This document shows, in pieces, positions 18,989-29,810 of a stretch of DNA of 64,000 bases. Source of the stretch: Marinobacter lipolyticus SM19 (lineage in GTDB: Bacteria > Pseudomonadota > Gammaproteobacteria > Pseudomonadales > Oleiphilaceae); contig NZ_KE007317.1 in assembly GCF_000397065.2 (NCBI RefSeq), positions 624,233 through 688,232 of the forward strand. The letters run 5' to 3'. A program made the translations under genes and the position numbers. Under the pieces are notes generated by a model. That model had not been told where the DNA came from. It did not search any database and saw only the letters and a program-made list of their open reading frames with translations. Numbering within the stretch: position 1 is the first letter of the stretch; every line of letters starts with the position of its first letter.

Positions 18989-21358
18989 CTACTCCCGGGT
19001 TTTCAGTACCGCCACCAGATCCAGACCCCGCAACCGCCACCAGGCAATAAATCCGGAACCCAATGCAGACAACACAACAACGGCAGCGGAGATTCCGAAC
19101 GTCTGATACGTAATCAACAGAGGGACGCGATAGAGTTCAGTCTGCATTGCCGACACGATCAGTTCACCCAAACCATGACCGATTGCCCAGCCCAGTGGCA
19201 CACCCAATATCAGCAACAGTGCGAGCTCACCCAAAAGGATATGAGACACCTCGTTGTGGGTGTATCCCAGCACGCGCAGACTTGCCAGTTCACGCCCTTT
19301 CTCCGCCAACGAGATACGTATCGTGTTATAGATCACCCCGAACGCAATGATGCCCCCAAGGATGCTGTTTACCAGCGTGAACGTCAGGAAATTCCGGGCC
19401 AGGGTGTCAAAGAAACTGTCCAGCATGGCCTGCCGGATACCAATGCCGAGCACACCGGGCATTTCCCTGAGCTGTCGATAAAGACCGGGGGCACGCTCAT
19501 CCTCGATATTCAGAAGCGCCTGATTGATCTGGGGCCCATCACTCAGGCTGCGATTGAGAGCGGAAAGCATCATATAGGCACCGACGCCCAGAAACTCATT
19601 GGTAATGCCGGCCACCGGAATCTCAAGCTTTCGCCGCTCCCCCTCCAGCACCTCGATAGTCAATATGTCACCCGGTTTCACGCCCAACTCAACAGCCAGA
19701 AAATCGGTCAGCAACAGACCAGCGGGTGGCAGTGGAACCGGGTTCAGATTCTGATCGATCACAAACTGGACTTTGGCATCACCGGGGATGCCCGTGAGCA
19801 CGGTGCGCCATTCCCGGTGACCGTTAATCAGGCGGGCTGATACCAATCGTCGACCTTCGGCGTAAAGCACCCCAGGCTGTCGGGCAAGACCATACAGCGC
19901 AGCCTCATTAACAGGCTCGACAAAGCTGACAGATATGTCCTGTTGCTGCACCCGGGCGAACTGGGTGTGTACCATCAAACCGACGGAGTCAAACTGGAAA
20001 TTACCAACCATAACGATGGCCGCGGCCATCGCAACACCGGTGGCTGATAACAGGGTGCGAGTCGGTCTGCTGGCAAGCTGGCGAAGGATCATCCTTGACG
20101 GCTGACTGAATCGGAGACCACCCAAAGCACGCTCAAAAGCCCCTTTGCGAAACCGGCCGGGGCCGTCGGGACGCATGGCTTCCGCCGGGGGCAAGGCGGC
20201 TGCGGCACGTATCGCACGCCAGCCTCCGATCCAGGCGACCAGCAGGGTAATAGCCGCAAGGAATACCAGCCACCAGGGATTGATACTGAACAGCAAACTC
20301 GGGAACCGGTAGAACTCCATGTACAGCTGGCCCAGTTCACGCCCCAGCCAGAGCCCGGCCACCGTCCCCAACAGCAGACCAACGCTGGCAATGACCAATA
20401 CCATCTGGCTGTAGTGCCATCCCACCTGCCGATTGCTGTATCCGAAGGCTTTCAATACAGCAACGATGTCACGTTGGGTGCTGATCAGCCGTGAGATCAC
20501 CACATTGAGGAGAAACATGGCCACTGCCATGAAAATCAACGGAAATACCGTTGCCATGGTCTTCAACTGATTCAATTCATCGTTCAGAAAACGGTGAGAG
20601 AACTGCTCTGACCGGTCGAAGGCGCCGGTGCCACCGTATCTCGCCAATAACCGATCCAGATGGTCGATGACACCTGCGATCGGGGTATCCATCTCCGTTT
20701 GAAGAACCAGGCTGTTAAAAGCACCGCTCATATCCATCGCAGCAGCGAGCGATTTACGGGGTAACCAGAGGACGCCGTATCGCTCATAATCAGGCAGCAT
20801 CGCGCCCGGTGGGATGATGTAGACAAACTCGGGTGATTCCGCAACTCCCACCACTGTCATCTGCTGACGCCGGCCGTTAATAATGGCGGAAAGGGTATCG
20901 CCGGGAACCAGACCGTGGGCATCGGCAAAGCTGCCTATGACTACAACTTCATTGTTTCGTCCAGCCTCCGGCAAGCGGCCAAGTCGCAAATACAGTCGGT
21001 TTACCTCTGGCATGCCGGTTTCGGGTAACGAGATGAGCCGTGCCGAGACCGGCTCATCAAAGCCGGCAATATCAAGCTTGGCCGCGCCCTCTACCCGGGC
21101 ACCGACGTTGTAGATGCCGGGAATACGTGCAACCTGCTGCAGCACGTGATTCGGCGCCCGTTTGAGAGATACAAAGACATCCGCAAACCGGTGCTCAGCG
21201 TAGTAATCAGCCCGAGTGGCGGTCAGCGAGGAATAATTCACCAGTGACATCAGACACACGGCAACGCCACCGCCAATCACCAGGGCGATGGCAATGACCT
21301 GCCCCTTCAGATGCCAAAGCTCTCTATAGAGTTTTGTACGCAGAGTATGGCCGCTCAT
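18989..21358 (-). CDS. FtsX-like ABC transporter permease (two MacB/FtsX units)
   Basis: A 789-residue permease with a first membrane helix near residues 17-42, a large periplasmic domain, a three-helix FtsX core (about residues 265-390), a second periplasmic part, and a second FtsX core at the C-terminus (about 665-785). The duplicated FtsX plan matches exporters or lipoprotein-handling systems rather than importers. It lies between its ATPase (4 nt away) and its adaptor (20 nt), so the three form one operon. The substrate is not evident. Confidence 0.87.
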   Translation of the reverse strand: MSGHTLRTKLYRELWHLKGQVIAIALVIGGGVAVCLMSLVNYSSLTATRADYYAEHRFADVFVSLKRAPNHVLQQVARIPGIYNVGARVEGAAKLDIAGFDEPVSARLISLPETGMPEVNRLYLRLGRLPEAGRNNEVVVIGSFADAHGLVPGDTLSAIINGRRQQMTVVGVAESPEFVYIIPPGAMLPDYERYGVLWLPRKSLAAAMDMSGAFNSLVLQTEMDTPIAGVIDHLDRLLARYGGTGAFDRSEQFSHRFLNDELNQLKTMATVFPLIFMAVAMFLLNVVISRLISTQRDIVAVLKAFGYSNRQVGWHYSQMVLVIASVGLLLGTVAGLWLGRELGQLYMEFYRFPSLLFSINPWWLVFLAAITLLVAWIGGWRAIRAAAALPPAEAMRPDGPGRFRKGAFERALGGLRFSQPSRMILRQLASRPTRTLLSATGVAMAAAIVMVGNFQFDSVGLMVHTQFARVQQQDISVSFVEPVNEAALYGLARQPGVLYAEGRRLVSARLINGHREWRTVLTGIPGDAKVQFVIDQNLNPVPLPPAGLLLTDFLAVELGVKPGDILTIEVLEGERRKLEIPVAGITNEFLGVGAYMMLSALNRSLSDGPQINQALLNIEDERAPGLYRQLREMPGVLGIGIRQAMLDSFFDTLARNFLTFTLVNSILGGIIAFGVIYNTIRISLAEKGRELASLRVLGYTHNEVSHILLGELALLLILGVPLGWAIGHGLGELIVSAMQTELYRVPLLITYQTFGISAAVVVLSALGSGFIAWWRLRGLDLVAVLKTRE

Positions 21359-21362
21359 ATCA

Positions 21363-22073
21363 TCACCAGCTCAGCGACCGCGGGTCCTGGCGCAACCCGT
21401 TGCGGTGCTCGCCACTGATTCTGCCATCGGACAGGGTGATCACCCGGTCCGCCATATTGGCTATCGCAGCGTTGTGGGTAATGATCACTGTGGTGGTCCC
21501 GGTCTCCCGGTTAGCTTTTTCCAGCGCCTCCAGAACCCGGATACCGGTGGCTGAATCCAGGGCACCGGTGGGCTCATCGCACAGCAGTACCTCCGGGCAC
21601 TTTGCGATGGCCCGTGCTATTGCAACACGCTGTTGCTCGCCACCGGAAAGCTGGGCAGGAAAATGATCCATTCTTCCCTCAAGGCCAACCAGTGCCAACG
21701 CCTGCTCCGGCTCCATGGGATGGCGCGAAATTTCAGTCACTGCGGCCACATTTTCACGCGCAGTCAGGCTGGGGATGAGATTGTAGAACTGGAAAACAAA
21801 GCCGACAAAATCACGTCGATAGCGGGTCAGGTCCTTTTCCCGGGCACCGTCCAGGCGTTCATCGCGATAGGAGACGGTCCCCGTACTCGGTACGTCCAGA
21901 CCGCCGAGGATATTCAGCAATGTGGATTTTCCCGATCCCGAGGCACCAAGCATCACCACCAGTTCACCAGCGTACAGGTCAAGATCCACACCCTGAAGGG
22001 CATGGACCTGGACCTCTCCCTGATCGTAGACCTTGGTCAGTCCACGGGTCTGGAAAACCGGCTGATTTACCAT
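21363..22073 (-). CDS. ABC transporter ATP-binding protein, MacB/LolD class
   Basis: A 236-residue ATPase with Walker [10 protein letters not shown] (about residue 42), the MacB/LolD-class Q-loop context [18 protein letters not shown], signature [14 protein letters not shown], and Walker [12 protein letters not shown]. The class usually drives FtsX-type permeases, and the gene is first in the three-gene exporter operon. An outer-membrane partner such as TolC would be needed and is not nearby. Confidence 0.9.
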   Translation of the reverse strand: MVNQPVFQTRGLTKVYDQGEVQVHALQGVDLDLYAGELVVMLGASGSGKSTLLNILGGLDVPSTGTVSYRDERLDGAREKDLTRYRRDFVGFVFQFYNLIPSLTARENVAAVTEISRHPMEPEQALALVGLEGRMDHFPAQLSGGEQQRVAIARAIAKCPEVLLCDEPTGALDSATGIRVLEALEKANRETGTTTVIITHNAAIANMADRVITLSDGRISGEHRNGLRQDPRSLSW

Positions 22074-22144
22074 GCGCCTATCCCTGCGTAAGGATTCGTC
22101 GTTATCCTGGCGACTCAGTGGCCAGTATGATCGTAGAGGTCAAG

Positions 22145-22465
22145 TCAGCCGTCGGCACAATCCACACAAACGGTCGTATAGGGCAGCACCTGAAGCCGGC
22201 GCGGATCAATTTCTTCTCCACACCGCTCGCACTCATCTCCCATACCCTGCTGGATTCGCTCCAGCGCATGTTCAATCTGGGCCAGCTCGGAGCGGGTCTC
22301 GGATTCCAGGGAATCCACCACTTCGTCGTTCTGGGTCTGTACCGCTTGCTCCTCGAAATCCTTCTCCAGAGCCCCGTCTTCACGGTGCTGGTGAGCCTCA
22401 AAGCGTGACAGCCTGGCTTTCAGATCCGACCGTAGGGTTTCCAACTCGGATTGTCGGTTATTCAT
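22145..22465 (-). CDS. DksA/TraR family zinc-finger protein
   Basis: A 106-residue protein with a coiled-coil first part and a C-terminal four-cysteine zinc finger, CERCGEEI...CVDC (about residues 80-104), as in short DksA/TraR-like proteins (YbiI class). Such proteins may bind RNA polymerase; the acidic coiled-coil tip of DksA is not clearly recognisable here. The gene stands alone between the exporter operon and the symporter. Confidence 0.82.
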   Translation of the reverse strand: MNNRQSELETLRSDLKARLSRFEAHQHREDGALEKDFEEQAVQTQNDEVVDSLESETRSELAQIEHALERIQQGMGDECERCGEEIDPRRLQVLPYTTVCVDCADG

Positions 22466-22571
22466 CGCGCACCTCCTGAAATCGCTGCCGATGATGTGTC
22501 AACTATAGAGGACACAGAGTAAATCATAAGCTGGACTGTGGATTGATGCTTGTCAAAATTGCCGCTGACAT

Positions 22572-24005
22572 TTGAGTATCTCGCCCAATAGCCCGTTATA
22601 TGTCACTATTTCGCTCCTTCTTATCGGCGGAGCGATTGTCATGTTTTACACCACCACGGCCGCACTGGCTGTTGCCCTCATCCTGTTTACCTGGCTTGGC
22701 GTGCGGGCAAGACTGGCCGACGGGGGCCTTGATGATTTCGTGACCGCACGGAATACACAGGGCGCAAGAGCTCTCGGCCTCAGTTTCCTGGCCTCGGGGA
22801 TGGGCGGCTGGATCCTGTTTGCGCCCCCGGAAGTCGGCGCACTGGTGGGACCGCTGGCGCTGGCAGGTTACGCACTCGGCGCGGCCCTGCCATTCATTGT
22901 ATTCGCCTTCTGCGGCCCCGCCATTCGTCGGCTTCTACCACAGGGTCGAAGCATTGGAGAGTTTGCACAGGCCTGCTACGGCAACGGCGTCCGCCGCTAT
23001 GTATCTCTGATCTCAGTGCTTTACATGCTCTGTTTTGTGACCGCCGAACTCACTGCCATCGGTGCTATTACATCCCTGCTCTCCAACGTGAACGGCAATC
23101 TGGCGGTTGTGGCCGTGGCTTCAGCAACGCTGATCTACACGGCCTGGGGAGGTTTACGGGCGAGCCTCGTGACGGACCAATGGCAGGCCTTCCTGCTGAT
23201 CGCTCTGCTCATCATAGTCGGCGTGGTTGCGATCAACCGCCTGCCTGAGATCAGTCTGGATCATAGCCCTTCGGTTCCGGTTGGCAGCGCATTGAGTGTG
23301 GCACTCACCCTGGTAATCGCGGTAACTGCGGCCAACCTGTTTCACCAGGGTTACTGGCAACGCTTGTGGTCCGCACGTGACACTTCTTCCCTCCAGCGCG
23401 GCGCATTCTTCGGGGGCATCATCACCATTGCCGTGGTTGCCCTGGTGGGCTCGATGGGCATCGCAGCGGCCATGAGCGGAACGGATCTTGGTAATCCACC
23501 GATTCCATTCTTCGCCATGCTTTCAGGCGCACCAGCGTGGCTGACCATTCCGGCTCTTGTACTGGCACTGACTCTGGTCGCGTCCTCCGTGGATACCTTG
23601 CAGAACGCCCTGGCCTCGCTGGCCGTTACCGAAAAGAAGGGGTTATCCCTGACCGCCGCCCGCTGGATTACAGTGTTGCTGATGATACCCGTGGTACTGG
23701 TGGCGCTGCAGGGCATCTCCGTCCTCCGGCTGTTTCTGATCGCCGACCTGCTGTGTGCGACCGCCGTGATTCCGGTACTTATGGGACTGTGGAAAAAAAT
23801 GTCGACAACTGCAGCCGTAGGCGGAGGACTGGCGGGACTGGTCGGTGCCATCCTGCCCGGCTGGATCAGCGGTGGCACCCTGAGTGCCGGCTTGATGGCC
23901 GCGAGTTTCCCTGGGGCCTTTCCAACACTGTCCCCCTTCCTCGGGGCTCTTCTCTGTTCCGTGGCCGCCAGCGTTATTCTGGCGGCCCTGGCCGGACGGA
24001 AATAG
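22572..24005 (+). CDS. Sodium:solute symporter family protein
   Basis: A 477-residue polytopic membrane protein with about 13 hydrophobic segments and the SSS-family pattern: GGLDDFVTARNT after helix 2, ASGMGGWILFAPPE, and WGGLRASLVTDQWQAFLL in the middle. The solute cannot be told. The frame begins with TTG at 22572; no ATG occurs before residue 24, so the exact start is uncertain. A 9-bp hairpin 17 nt after the stop probably ends the transcript. Confidence 0.82.
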   Translation: MSISPNSPLYVTISLLLIGGAIVMFYTTTAALAVALILFTWLGVRARLADGGLDDFVTARNTQGARALGLSFLASGMGGWILFAPPEVGALVGPLALAGYALGAALPFIVFAFCGPAIRRLLPQGRSIGEFAQACYGNGVRRYVSLISVLYMLCFVTAELTAIGAITSLLSNVNGNLAVVAVASATLIYTAWGGLRASLVTDQWQAFLLIALLIIVGVVAINRLPEISLDHSPSVPVGSALSVALTLVIAVTAANLFHQGYWQRLWSARDTSSLQRGAFFGGIITIAVVALVGSMGIAAAMSGTDLGNPPIPFFAMLSGAPAWLTIPALVLALTLVASSVDTLQNALASLAVTEKKGLSLTAARWITVLLMIPVVLVALQGISVLRLFLIADLLCATAVIPVLMGLWKKMSTTAAVGGGLAGLVGAILPGWISGGTLSAGLMAASFPGAFPTLSPFLGALLCSVAASVILAALAGRK

Positions 24006-24021
24006 GCAGAAAAAGCTTCTC

Positions 24022-24045
24022 GGCCTGACCCTTCATGGTCAGGCC
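24022..24045 (+). terminator. Hairpin after the symporter gene
   Basis: GGCCTGACC and GGTCAGGCC form a perfect 9-bp stem around a 6-nt loop (CTTCAT), preceded by an A-rich stretch. There is no U run after it on the plus strand (the next bases are C-rich), so it is a likely but not classical terminator. Confidence 0.55.
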
Positions 24046-24062
24046 TCCCCCCTCTACGCCCC

Positions 24063-24108
24063 CCTCCTCCCCCCATCTACGCCAACAAAAACTCGGGCAG
24101 GAGGATGA
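24063..24108. promoter_or_regulatory. Candidate MalT boxes upstream of the GH13 glucosidase-malK pair
   Basis: Bases 24063-24072 read CCTCCTCCCC, the exact complement of the MalT box GGGGAGGAGG (family consensus GGGGA[T/G]GAGG with core GGA[T/G]GA). A second core, GGATGA, lies on the plus strand at 24103-24108. Both are 75-120 nt before the start at 24184, a normal position for MalT activation, and malT itself is in this window. The function is inferred from motif and context. Confidence 0.55.
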
Positions 24109-24183
24109 ATGGTTGCCACCGCCAACGCACTATGACTTCAGGGTAAAAAACAAGATTCACCACCAGAGTGTAAGCGAGGCAAC

Positions 24184-25794
24184 ATGATCAAAAACCCTGA
24201 CTGGTGGCGCGGCGCCGTCACCTATCAAGTGTATCCACGCAGTTTTTATGATTCGAATGGCGATGGGATCGGCGATTTGCCGGGTGTCACCGCCAAGCTG
24301 GATTACATTGCCAGCCTGAACGTGGATGCGATCTGGCTGTCACCGTTTTTTACATCGCCAATGAAAGACTTTGGCTATGACGTCGCTGACTACCGCAATG
24401 TGGACCCCATATTCGGCACCCTGAGCGATTTCGATACGCTGATTGCCGAGGCCCACAAACGGGGTCTTCGCATTATGATTGACCAGGTACTCAGCCATTC
24501 TTCGGATCAGCATCCCTGGTTTGTCGAGAGCCGCGCAAGTCGCAGCAATCCAAAAGCCGACTGGTATGTATGGGCAGACCCGAAAGAAGATGGCACCGTA
24601 CCAAACAACTGGCTATCGGTATTTGGCGGTCCAGCCTGGAGCTGGGACAGTCGTCGCAAGCAGTATTATCTGCATAACTTCCTTACCAGCCAGCCCGATC
24701 TGAACTTCCATAACCCGGAGGTACAGGAACAGGTTCTTTCCGATGTGCAGTTCTGGCTTGACCGGGGCGTCGATGGATTCCGCCTGGACGCGATCAATTT
24801 CTGCTTCCATGACCGCAAGCTAAGAGACAACCCGCCTGCCAGCACCGTGGCCGAAGGTTCCATCGGGGTTCGCAAAGAGAACCCCTACGCGTACCAGCTG
24901 CATCAGTTCGACAAAACACAGCCGGAGAATATTGCCTTTCTCAAACGGCTCCGGGCCCTGCTTGACCAGTACCCTGGCACCACCACCGTTGGTGAGATCG
25001 GCGATGACAACTCGCTGCAAACCATGGCGGATTACACCAGCGGCGGTGACAAGCTGCACATGGCCTATTCATTCGACCTGCTGACTGAGCAACACGGTGC
25101 GGACTTTTTCCGTAAAACCGTCAACACCATTGAAGAAAAGCTTACCGATGGCTGGCCCTGCTGGGCAATTGGCAACCATGATGTGACCAGGGTAGCGACC
25201 CGATGGGAAGCGAAATCTGAACAGCAGCTAAAGGCCTACATGGCCATGCTTCTGACGCTGCGCGGCAGCGTTTGCATTTATCAGGGCGAGGAGCTGGGGC
25301 TGGCCGAAGCCGAACTGGCCTATGAGGATCTGGTAGACCCCTATGGCATCAACTTCTGGCCGGAATACAAAGGTCGTGACGGATGCCGCACGCCAATGGT
25401 GTGGCATCACAAGAAGAGCCATGGCGGCTTTTCCGATGCGCGCCCATGGCTGCCGGTTTATGATGATCATTATGGCGCCGCCGTCGCCGTCCAGCAGGAT
25501 GCAGACAATTCAGTACTGGAAGCCTATCGCGCCTTTCTCGCGTGGCGTCGGGAGCAACCGATACTGCTCAAGGGAGATATCCGCTTTCACAAGGCACCGA
25601 AAAACACCCTTGTCTACTCGCGCAGCTACCAGGGGGAAACCTTACTGATTGCCCTCAATCTGAGCGAGCGGCCAGTCACTCTGACATTGCCGAAAACGAC
25701 GCCCCTGGCAGGCACACCGGACTTTGTCGGTGGCCAGTGGCATGGACAGGAACTGCAACTTGAGGCCTGGGGCGTAGACATCGCCCGGGGCTGA
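24184..25794 (+). CDS. GH13 alpha-glucosidase (cytoplasmic)
   Basis: A 536-residue glycoside hydrolase of family 13 without a signal peptide, so it acts on imported maltodextrins, releasing glucose. The (beta/alpha)8 domain shows all four conserved regions: [20 protein letters not shown] (nucleophile Asp near residue 201), GEIGDD (acid/base Glu near 271) and NHDVTR (Asp near 333). [11 protein letters not shown] is typical of oligo-1,6-/alpha-glucosidases rather than amylases. The C-terminal beta domain is short but present. malK follows after 37 nt, so the two are probably one transcript under the MalT boxes. Confidence 0.9.
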   Translation: MIKNPDWWRGAVTYQVYPRSFYDSNGDGIGDLPGVTAKLDYIASLNVDAIWLSPFFTSPMKDFGYDVADYRNVDPIFGTLSDFDTLIAEAHKRGLRIMIDQVLSHSSDQHPWFVESRASRSNPKADWYVWADPKEDGTVPNNWLSVFGGPAWSWDSRRKQYYLHNFLTSQPDLNFHNPEVQEQVLSDVQFWLDRGVDGFRLDAINFCFHDRKLRDNPPASTVAEGSIGVRKENPYAYQLHQFDKTQPENIAFLKRLRALLDQYPGTTTVGEIGDDNSLQTMADYTSGGDKLHMAYSFDLLTEQHGADFFRKTVNTIEEKLTDGWPCWAIGNHDVTRVATRWEAKSEQQLKAYMAMLLTLRGSVCIYQGEELGLAEAELAYEDLVDPYGINFWPEYKGRDGCRTPMVWHHKKSHGGFSDARPWLPVYDDHYGAAVAVQQDADNSVLEAYRAFLAWRREQPILLKGDIRFHKAPKNTLVYSRSYQGETLLIALNLSERPVTLTLPKTTPLAGTPDFVGGQWHGQELQLEAWGVDIARG

Positions 25795-25831
25795 GATAGC
25801 ATTACACAGATCAAACAAGAAGAGGCTAGTT

Positions 25832-26947
25832 ATGGCCAGCGTAACCTTACGCAACATCTGCAAGAGTTATGACGAGACCCAGGTTACACGTAACGTGAAC
25901 CTGGATATTGAAGACGGCGAGTTTGTGGTCTTTGTCGGTCCCTCCGGCTGTGGAAAATCCACGTTGCTACGCATGATCGCCGGACTGGAGGACATCACGT
26001 CCGGCGACATGTACATCGGCGACAAACGGGTCAACAACCTGCCACCCAAGGAGCGGGAAGTGGGCATGGTTTTCCAGTCATACGCGCTCTACCCGCATAT
26101 GGACGTAGCGGAGAACATGGCATTTGGTCTGAAACTCGCCAAGACCAATAAGGCGGAAATTTACCGCCGGGTCGAGGATGCCGCAAACCTGCTGCAGCTG
26201 GACAAACTGCTGGAACGCAGGCCCAAGGACCTGTCCGGCGGCCAACGCCAAAGGGTTGCCATCGGTCGCACCATTGTTCGCGAGCCAGCGGTATTCCTGT
26301 TTGATGAGCCGCTGTCCAACCTTGATGCGTCATTGCGCGTACAAATGCGTATCGAGATTTCCCGGCTGCACAAACGCCTTGACGCCACCATGATCTACGT
26401 AACCCACGACCAGGTGGAAGCCATGACCATGGCAGACAAGATCGTAGCCCTGGACAATGGCGCCATCGCCCAGGTCGGCAAGCCCATGGAGCTCTACCAC
26501 TACCCCGCAACACGTTTTGTTGCCGGCTTTATCGGCTCCCCGAAGATGAACTTCATCGACTGTACGGTCGCATCCGCAAGCAGCCAGTCCGCAACCATTG
26601 TGATGCCTGGCAACCACCACCTGGAGCTGCCAGTGAACGGCTCCGAACTCACCGAGGGTGAAACGGTTACCCTGGGCATCCGCCCAGAGCATCTGAGCGA
26701 AAACCAGGAGGCGGATATGTACCTGGAAGGTGAAGTTCACGTGGTCGAGCGCCTTGGTTACCAGACTCTGGTACACCTGGTCATGAACAATGTGGACGGT
26801 GTCATCACGATGCGGACCGACGGCGGAAATCCAGTACAGGAAGGGGCCCCGGTGACCCTGGGAATGAATGCCAACAAGTGTCACCTGTTCCGTCAGGATG
26901 GCAGCGCCTGCCCCCGCCTATTCCAGGAACCCTGCATAGATTTCTGA
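25832..26947 (+). CDS. malK: Maltodextrin ABC importer ATPase MalK
   Basis: A 371-residue ATPase, the same length as E. coli MalK and closely similar throughout. Walker A is GPSGCGKST (residues about 36-44), signature [13 protein letters not shown], Walker [15 protein letters not shown]-loop [11 protein letters not shown]. The regulatory OB/TOBE region begins near 235 with [12 protein letters not shown] and ends with [11 protein letters not shown], as in true MalK; this makes MalT or EIIA-type interactions plausible. It lies apart from malEFG, tail to tail, with separate terminators between. Confidence 0.93.
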   Translation: MASVTLRNICKSYDETQVTRNVNLDIEDGEFVVFVGPSGCGKSTLLRMIAGLEDITSGDMYIGDKRVNNLPPKEREVGMVFQSYALYPHMDVAENMAFGLKLAKTNKAEIYRRVEDAANLLQLDKLLERRPKDLSGGQRQRVAIGRTIVREPAVFLFDEPLSNLDASLRVQMRIEISRLHKRLDATMIYVTHDQVEAMTMADKIVALDNGAIAQVGKPMELYHYPATRFVAGFIGSPKMNFIDCTVASASSQSATIVMPGNHHLELPVNGSELTEGETVTLGIRPEHLSENQEADMYLEGEVHVVERLGYQTLVHLVMNNVDGVITMRTDGGNPVQEGAPVTLGMNANKCHLFRQDGSACPRLFQEPCIDF

Positions 26948-27025
26948 TTCCCCCTGAAAGCTCCCCGGGGCCGATTCGGCCCCTGTTCCATTCGATCTGT
27001 CGTCACCCTTAACAGGGTTCCCTTT

Positions 27026-27058
27026 GGGCCGGTTCCGTCACGTACCGGCCCCTTTTTT
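27026..27058 (+). terminator. Rho-independent terminator after malK
   Basis: GGGCCGGT (27026-27033) pairs with ACCGGCCC (27044-27051) around a 10-nt loop, followed by T6 at 27053-27058. A second small GC-rich inverted repeat (GGGGCCGA and its complement, near 26968-26985) lies just after the malK stop. Together with the next entry this fills the 304-nt gap between malK and malG. Confidence 0.85.
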
Positions 27059-27103
27059 GCACCCACGCCCGAATCTGCTTTTGATCGACGAACCGGGAAG
27101 ACC

Positions 27104-27143
27104 AAAAAAGCCCGGTCAGTAGGGGGGATTCAGCCTGACCGGG
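27104..27143 (-). terminator. Rho-independent terminator after malEFG
   Basis: CCCGGTCAG (27111-27119) and CTGACCGGG (27135-27143) form a 9-bp stem. On the minus strand it is followed by six T residues (A6 at 27104-27109), about 110 nt past the malG stop, so it ends the malEFG message. Confidence 0.85.
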
Positions 27144-27251
27144 TCGCGAAAGTTAACGCTGGAAGACGCGGAGATCGCGGAAAGGCCGCGCGGGATCTTC
27201 CGTCACGGCCAGGGAAGGGACTTCAGAGAAGCCAGGAGGACAACGAGGGCA

Positions 27252-28142
27252 TCATCCCTTGACGCCACCGGCGGTCAGACCGCCCACAATCCATTTCTGG
27301 CAGTAGAGGAAAATCAAAGTAATAGGAAGGCCGGATAGCACCGCCGCCGCGGCGAAATCGCCCCACAAATAGTTTTGCTCATAGAGATACTGTTGCGCAC
27401 CCACCGCCAGCGTCAGCTTGTCGGTATCAACGAGCAGCACCGACGCCATCGGGTACTCCATGATGGTCATGATAAACGCCAGAATGAACACCACCACCAG
27501 GATCGGCACGGACAGCGGCAGCAGTATGTAACGGAACGCCTGCCAGGTGGTCGCCCCATCCACGATGGCCGCCTCCTCCAGGGAGCGATCGATAGAGTCG
27601 AAGTAGCCCTTGATAGTCCAGATATGCAGCGCCATGCCCCCCAGCGAAGCAACGATCACCGCCCCATGGGTATTCAGCCCCAACCAGCTGACGTGATTGC
27701 CTATTTTGTCAAACAGGGCATACAGCGCCACCAGGGACAACACCGGTGGAAACATCTGGAAGATCAGCATGGACTTGAGCACAAAGCCCTTACCGGCAAA
27801 GCGCATGCGGGCGAAGGCGTAGGCGCTGGTGGTGGAAAGCGCCAGGATCAGTACTGCCGAAACCACTGCGATCTTGATGGAATTCCACAGCCAGAGCAGC
27901 ACCGGGAACGGCGGCTGGGTCACCGTACCGTCTTCGCCGGTATAAGGTATTCCTAGCGCCAGGTACCAGTGTTCAAGGGAAGGATTCTCCGGCAGCAGGC
28001 TGCCGGACGCAAAGTTACCGCTGCGGAAGGAGATGGAAATCACCATCAGCAGTGGAAAGAGAATGATCACGATGAACCCGAGCATCCCGAGATGGGACGC
28101 CAGAACTCGATATTTGGTGGAGCGCGGTTGAACCATCGCCAT
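27252..28142 (-). CDS. malG: Maltodextrin ABC importer permease MalG
   Basis: A 296-residue permease, exactly the length of E. coli MalG and starting with the same MAMVQP. Six helices, and the EAA loop that docks on MalK is [20 protein letters not shown] (about residues 192-211). The tail [10 protein letters not shown] is also the E. coli one. It is 10 nt after malF in a malE-malF-malG operon. Annotation is secure. Confidence 0.95.
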   Translation of the reverse strand: MAMVQPRSTKYRVLASHLGMLGFIVIILFPLLMVISISFRSGNFASGSLLPENPSLEHWYLALGIPYTGEDGTVTQPPFPVLLWLWNSIKIAVVSAVLILALSTTSAYAFARMRFAGKGFVLKSMLIFQMFPPVLSLVALYALFDKIGNHVSWLGLNTHGAVIVASLGGMALHIWTIKGYFDSIDRSLEEAAIVDGATTWQAFRYILLPLSVPILVVVFILAFIMTIMEYPMASVLLVDTDKLTLAVGAQQYLYEQNYLWGDFAAAAVLSGLPITLIFLYCQKWIVGGLTAGGVKG

Positions 28143-28152
28143 GGGTAGCTCC

Positions 28153-29694
28153 TTATACTTTCACTTTGGACAGTTTCAGGTTGATCAGCGACAGAGCGCC
28201 AACCACCAGGAAGATGGCTGTGGCAATAGCAGCCGCCAGGCCAAAGTTCTGTCCGGAATCCTGGAACGCAATGCGGTAGGTGTAACTCACCAGCAGGTCT
28301 GTAGTGCCTGCGGGTGTGCTGGCGCCGATAATATCGGGGGCACCACCAGTCAACAGGGCGATCAGGACGAAGTTATTGAAATTGAACGCAAAGCTTGCGA
28401 TCAACAGCGGCATCAGTGGCTTGATGATCAGCGGCAGGGTGACATTGAACAGGTTGTTCACTGGCCCTGCCCCATCCATGGCGGATGCCTCATAAAGATC
28501 CCGTGGAATTGCCTGCAGCAGGCCCATGCAGAGCAGCATCATGTAGGGATAGCCAAGCCAGGTATTCACGATCAGGATCATCGTGCGGGCCAGTGCCGGG
28601 TCGCTGAACCAGTCCGGACGCATCCCGAACAGTCCTTCCAGCACCAAGTTGATTTCACCGAAGTTCTGGTTGAACAGCCCCTTGAACACGAGGATTGAAA
28701 TGAAGGCCGGCACGGCATAAGGCAGAATCAGCATGGTGCGATAGAAGCCTTTACCACGGATCTGATCCCACTGCAGCAGGTTCGCCAGAAGCAACCCAAG
28801 TGCCAGGGTAAACACGACCGTCGCTACCGCAAAGGACAGCGTCCAAACGAAGATCTCAAAAAATGGCCCGCGAATAGTGGGGTCAGATACCACCTTCAGG
28901 TAGTTGTCCCAACCAATATTTACTGTCCAGCCTGGTGACAGGCTGTCACCATCGGCGCTGCGGTAAAACCCGGTGTCGTGATCGGGGAAATAGGTTACGT
29001 CCGTCTGGTTATTGGTAATACTGCCGTTATCGTGCAGCGTGTACTGGTCATGAATCGCGGCGAATGAACGCAGGCTGGCCATGCTCAGCTCGCGTCCGTC
29101 TTCGGTCAGCAGGTTCAGACTGCCCAGATTCGAACGAAGCTGGATGATATCCCGCATAGCCAGAGATTCTCCTGTCGGCCTCTTTGAGGCGGGTAGCACA
29201 GGCACACTCGCTTCCGAGCCGTCCAATTCCAGGGGAGGCGTGACGAGATCCTGGTGTTCCCCTTCCAGGTAAACCACATACCCGGCATCGGTCTGGTAAA
29301 GACCGTAATCATAGCGAATGGAATCGGACTGATAGGTCCGCCCCATCAGGTTATCCTGCACTTGTTCGAAGCTCAGGAGATTACTGGCACTGTAATTGGT
29401 AAAACCAATGCCTACGGTGTACATCAGCGGGAAAATAACAAACAGCCCCATGCCAGCAATGGCAGGAAAGATGTAGCGGTGGGCGTATAGCTTCTTATTA
29501 ACGAAGACAAATACTGCTGATGCGGTCAGCACCAGGAACAGCATCGCAAACACAAATTCCTGCTGGGCATAGAGCGCCAGTATCAGGTAGAGCGCCATTC
29601 CCACCAGCGCGGCCAGAACGCCCCACTTCAGAATTATTCGCATCATTGGAAGTCTGCTTTCGGGTCCGTAGGAGGACAGGGATTCCGTTATCAT
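28153..29694 (-). CDS. malF: Maltodextrin ABC importer permease MalF
   Basis: Permease of 513 residues from this start, matching E. coli MalF (514). It has the enterobacterial features: extra N-terminal helices, [20 protein letters not shown], and a large periplasmic P2 loop (about residues 80-260) that contacts MalE. The EAA loop is near residue 400 ([20 protein letters not shown]). The frame is open to a GTG at 29724, but ATG at 29694 is chosen by length; neither has a clear ribosome site, so the start is open. Confidence 0.93.
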   Translation of the reverse strand: MITESLSSYGPESRLPMMRIILKWGVLAALVGMALYLILALYAQQEFVFAMLFLVLTASAVFVFVNKKLYAHRYIFPAIAGMGLFVIFPLMYTVGIGFTNYSASNLLSFEQVQDNLMGRTYQSDSIRYDYGLYQTDAGYVVYLEGEHQDLVTPPLELDGSEASVPVLPASKRPTGESLAMRDIIQLRSNLGSLNLLTEDGRELSMASLRSFAAIHDQYTLHDNGSITNNQTDVTYFPDHDTGFYRSADGDSLSPGWTVNIGWDNYLKVVSDPTIRGPFFEIFVWTLSFAVATVVFTLALGLLLANLLQWDQIRGKGFYRTMLILPYAVPAFISILVFKGLFNQNFGEINLVLEGLFGMRPDWFSDPALARTMILIVNTWLGYPYMMLLCMGLLQAIPRDLYEASAMDGAGPVNNLFNVTLPLIIKPLMPLLIASFAFNFNNFVLIALLTGGAPDIIGASTPAGTTDLLVSYTYRIAFQDSGQNFGLAAAIATAIFLVVGALSLINLKLSKVKV

Positions 29695-29772
29695 TGTAGT
29701 CAGCCCGTTTAAAGCCGTCGCCACAATCGGCGGTGGCAGATATTCAACAACAGGTCAGCACAACCCGAAACG

Positions 29773-29790
29773 CCGCCAGCCCGTTGGCGG
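29773..29790. repeat. Hairpin in the malE-malF gap
   Basis: CCGCCA and TGGCGG pair around GCCCGT, between the malE stop (29811) and malF. In E. coli REP palindromes at the same place protect the malE message and raise MalE over MalF. A similar role is inferred here; the sequence itself is not a REP copy. Confidence 0.5.
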
Positions 29791-29810
29791 ACGACGCTTC
29801 CGGCTCCACA

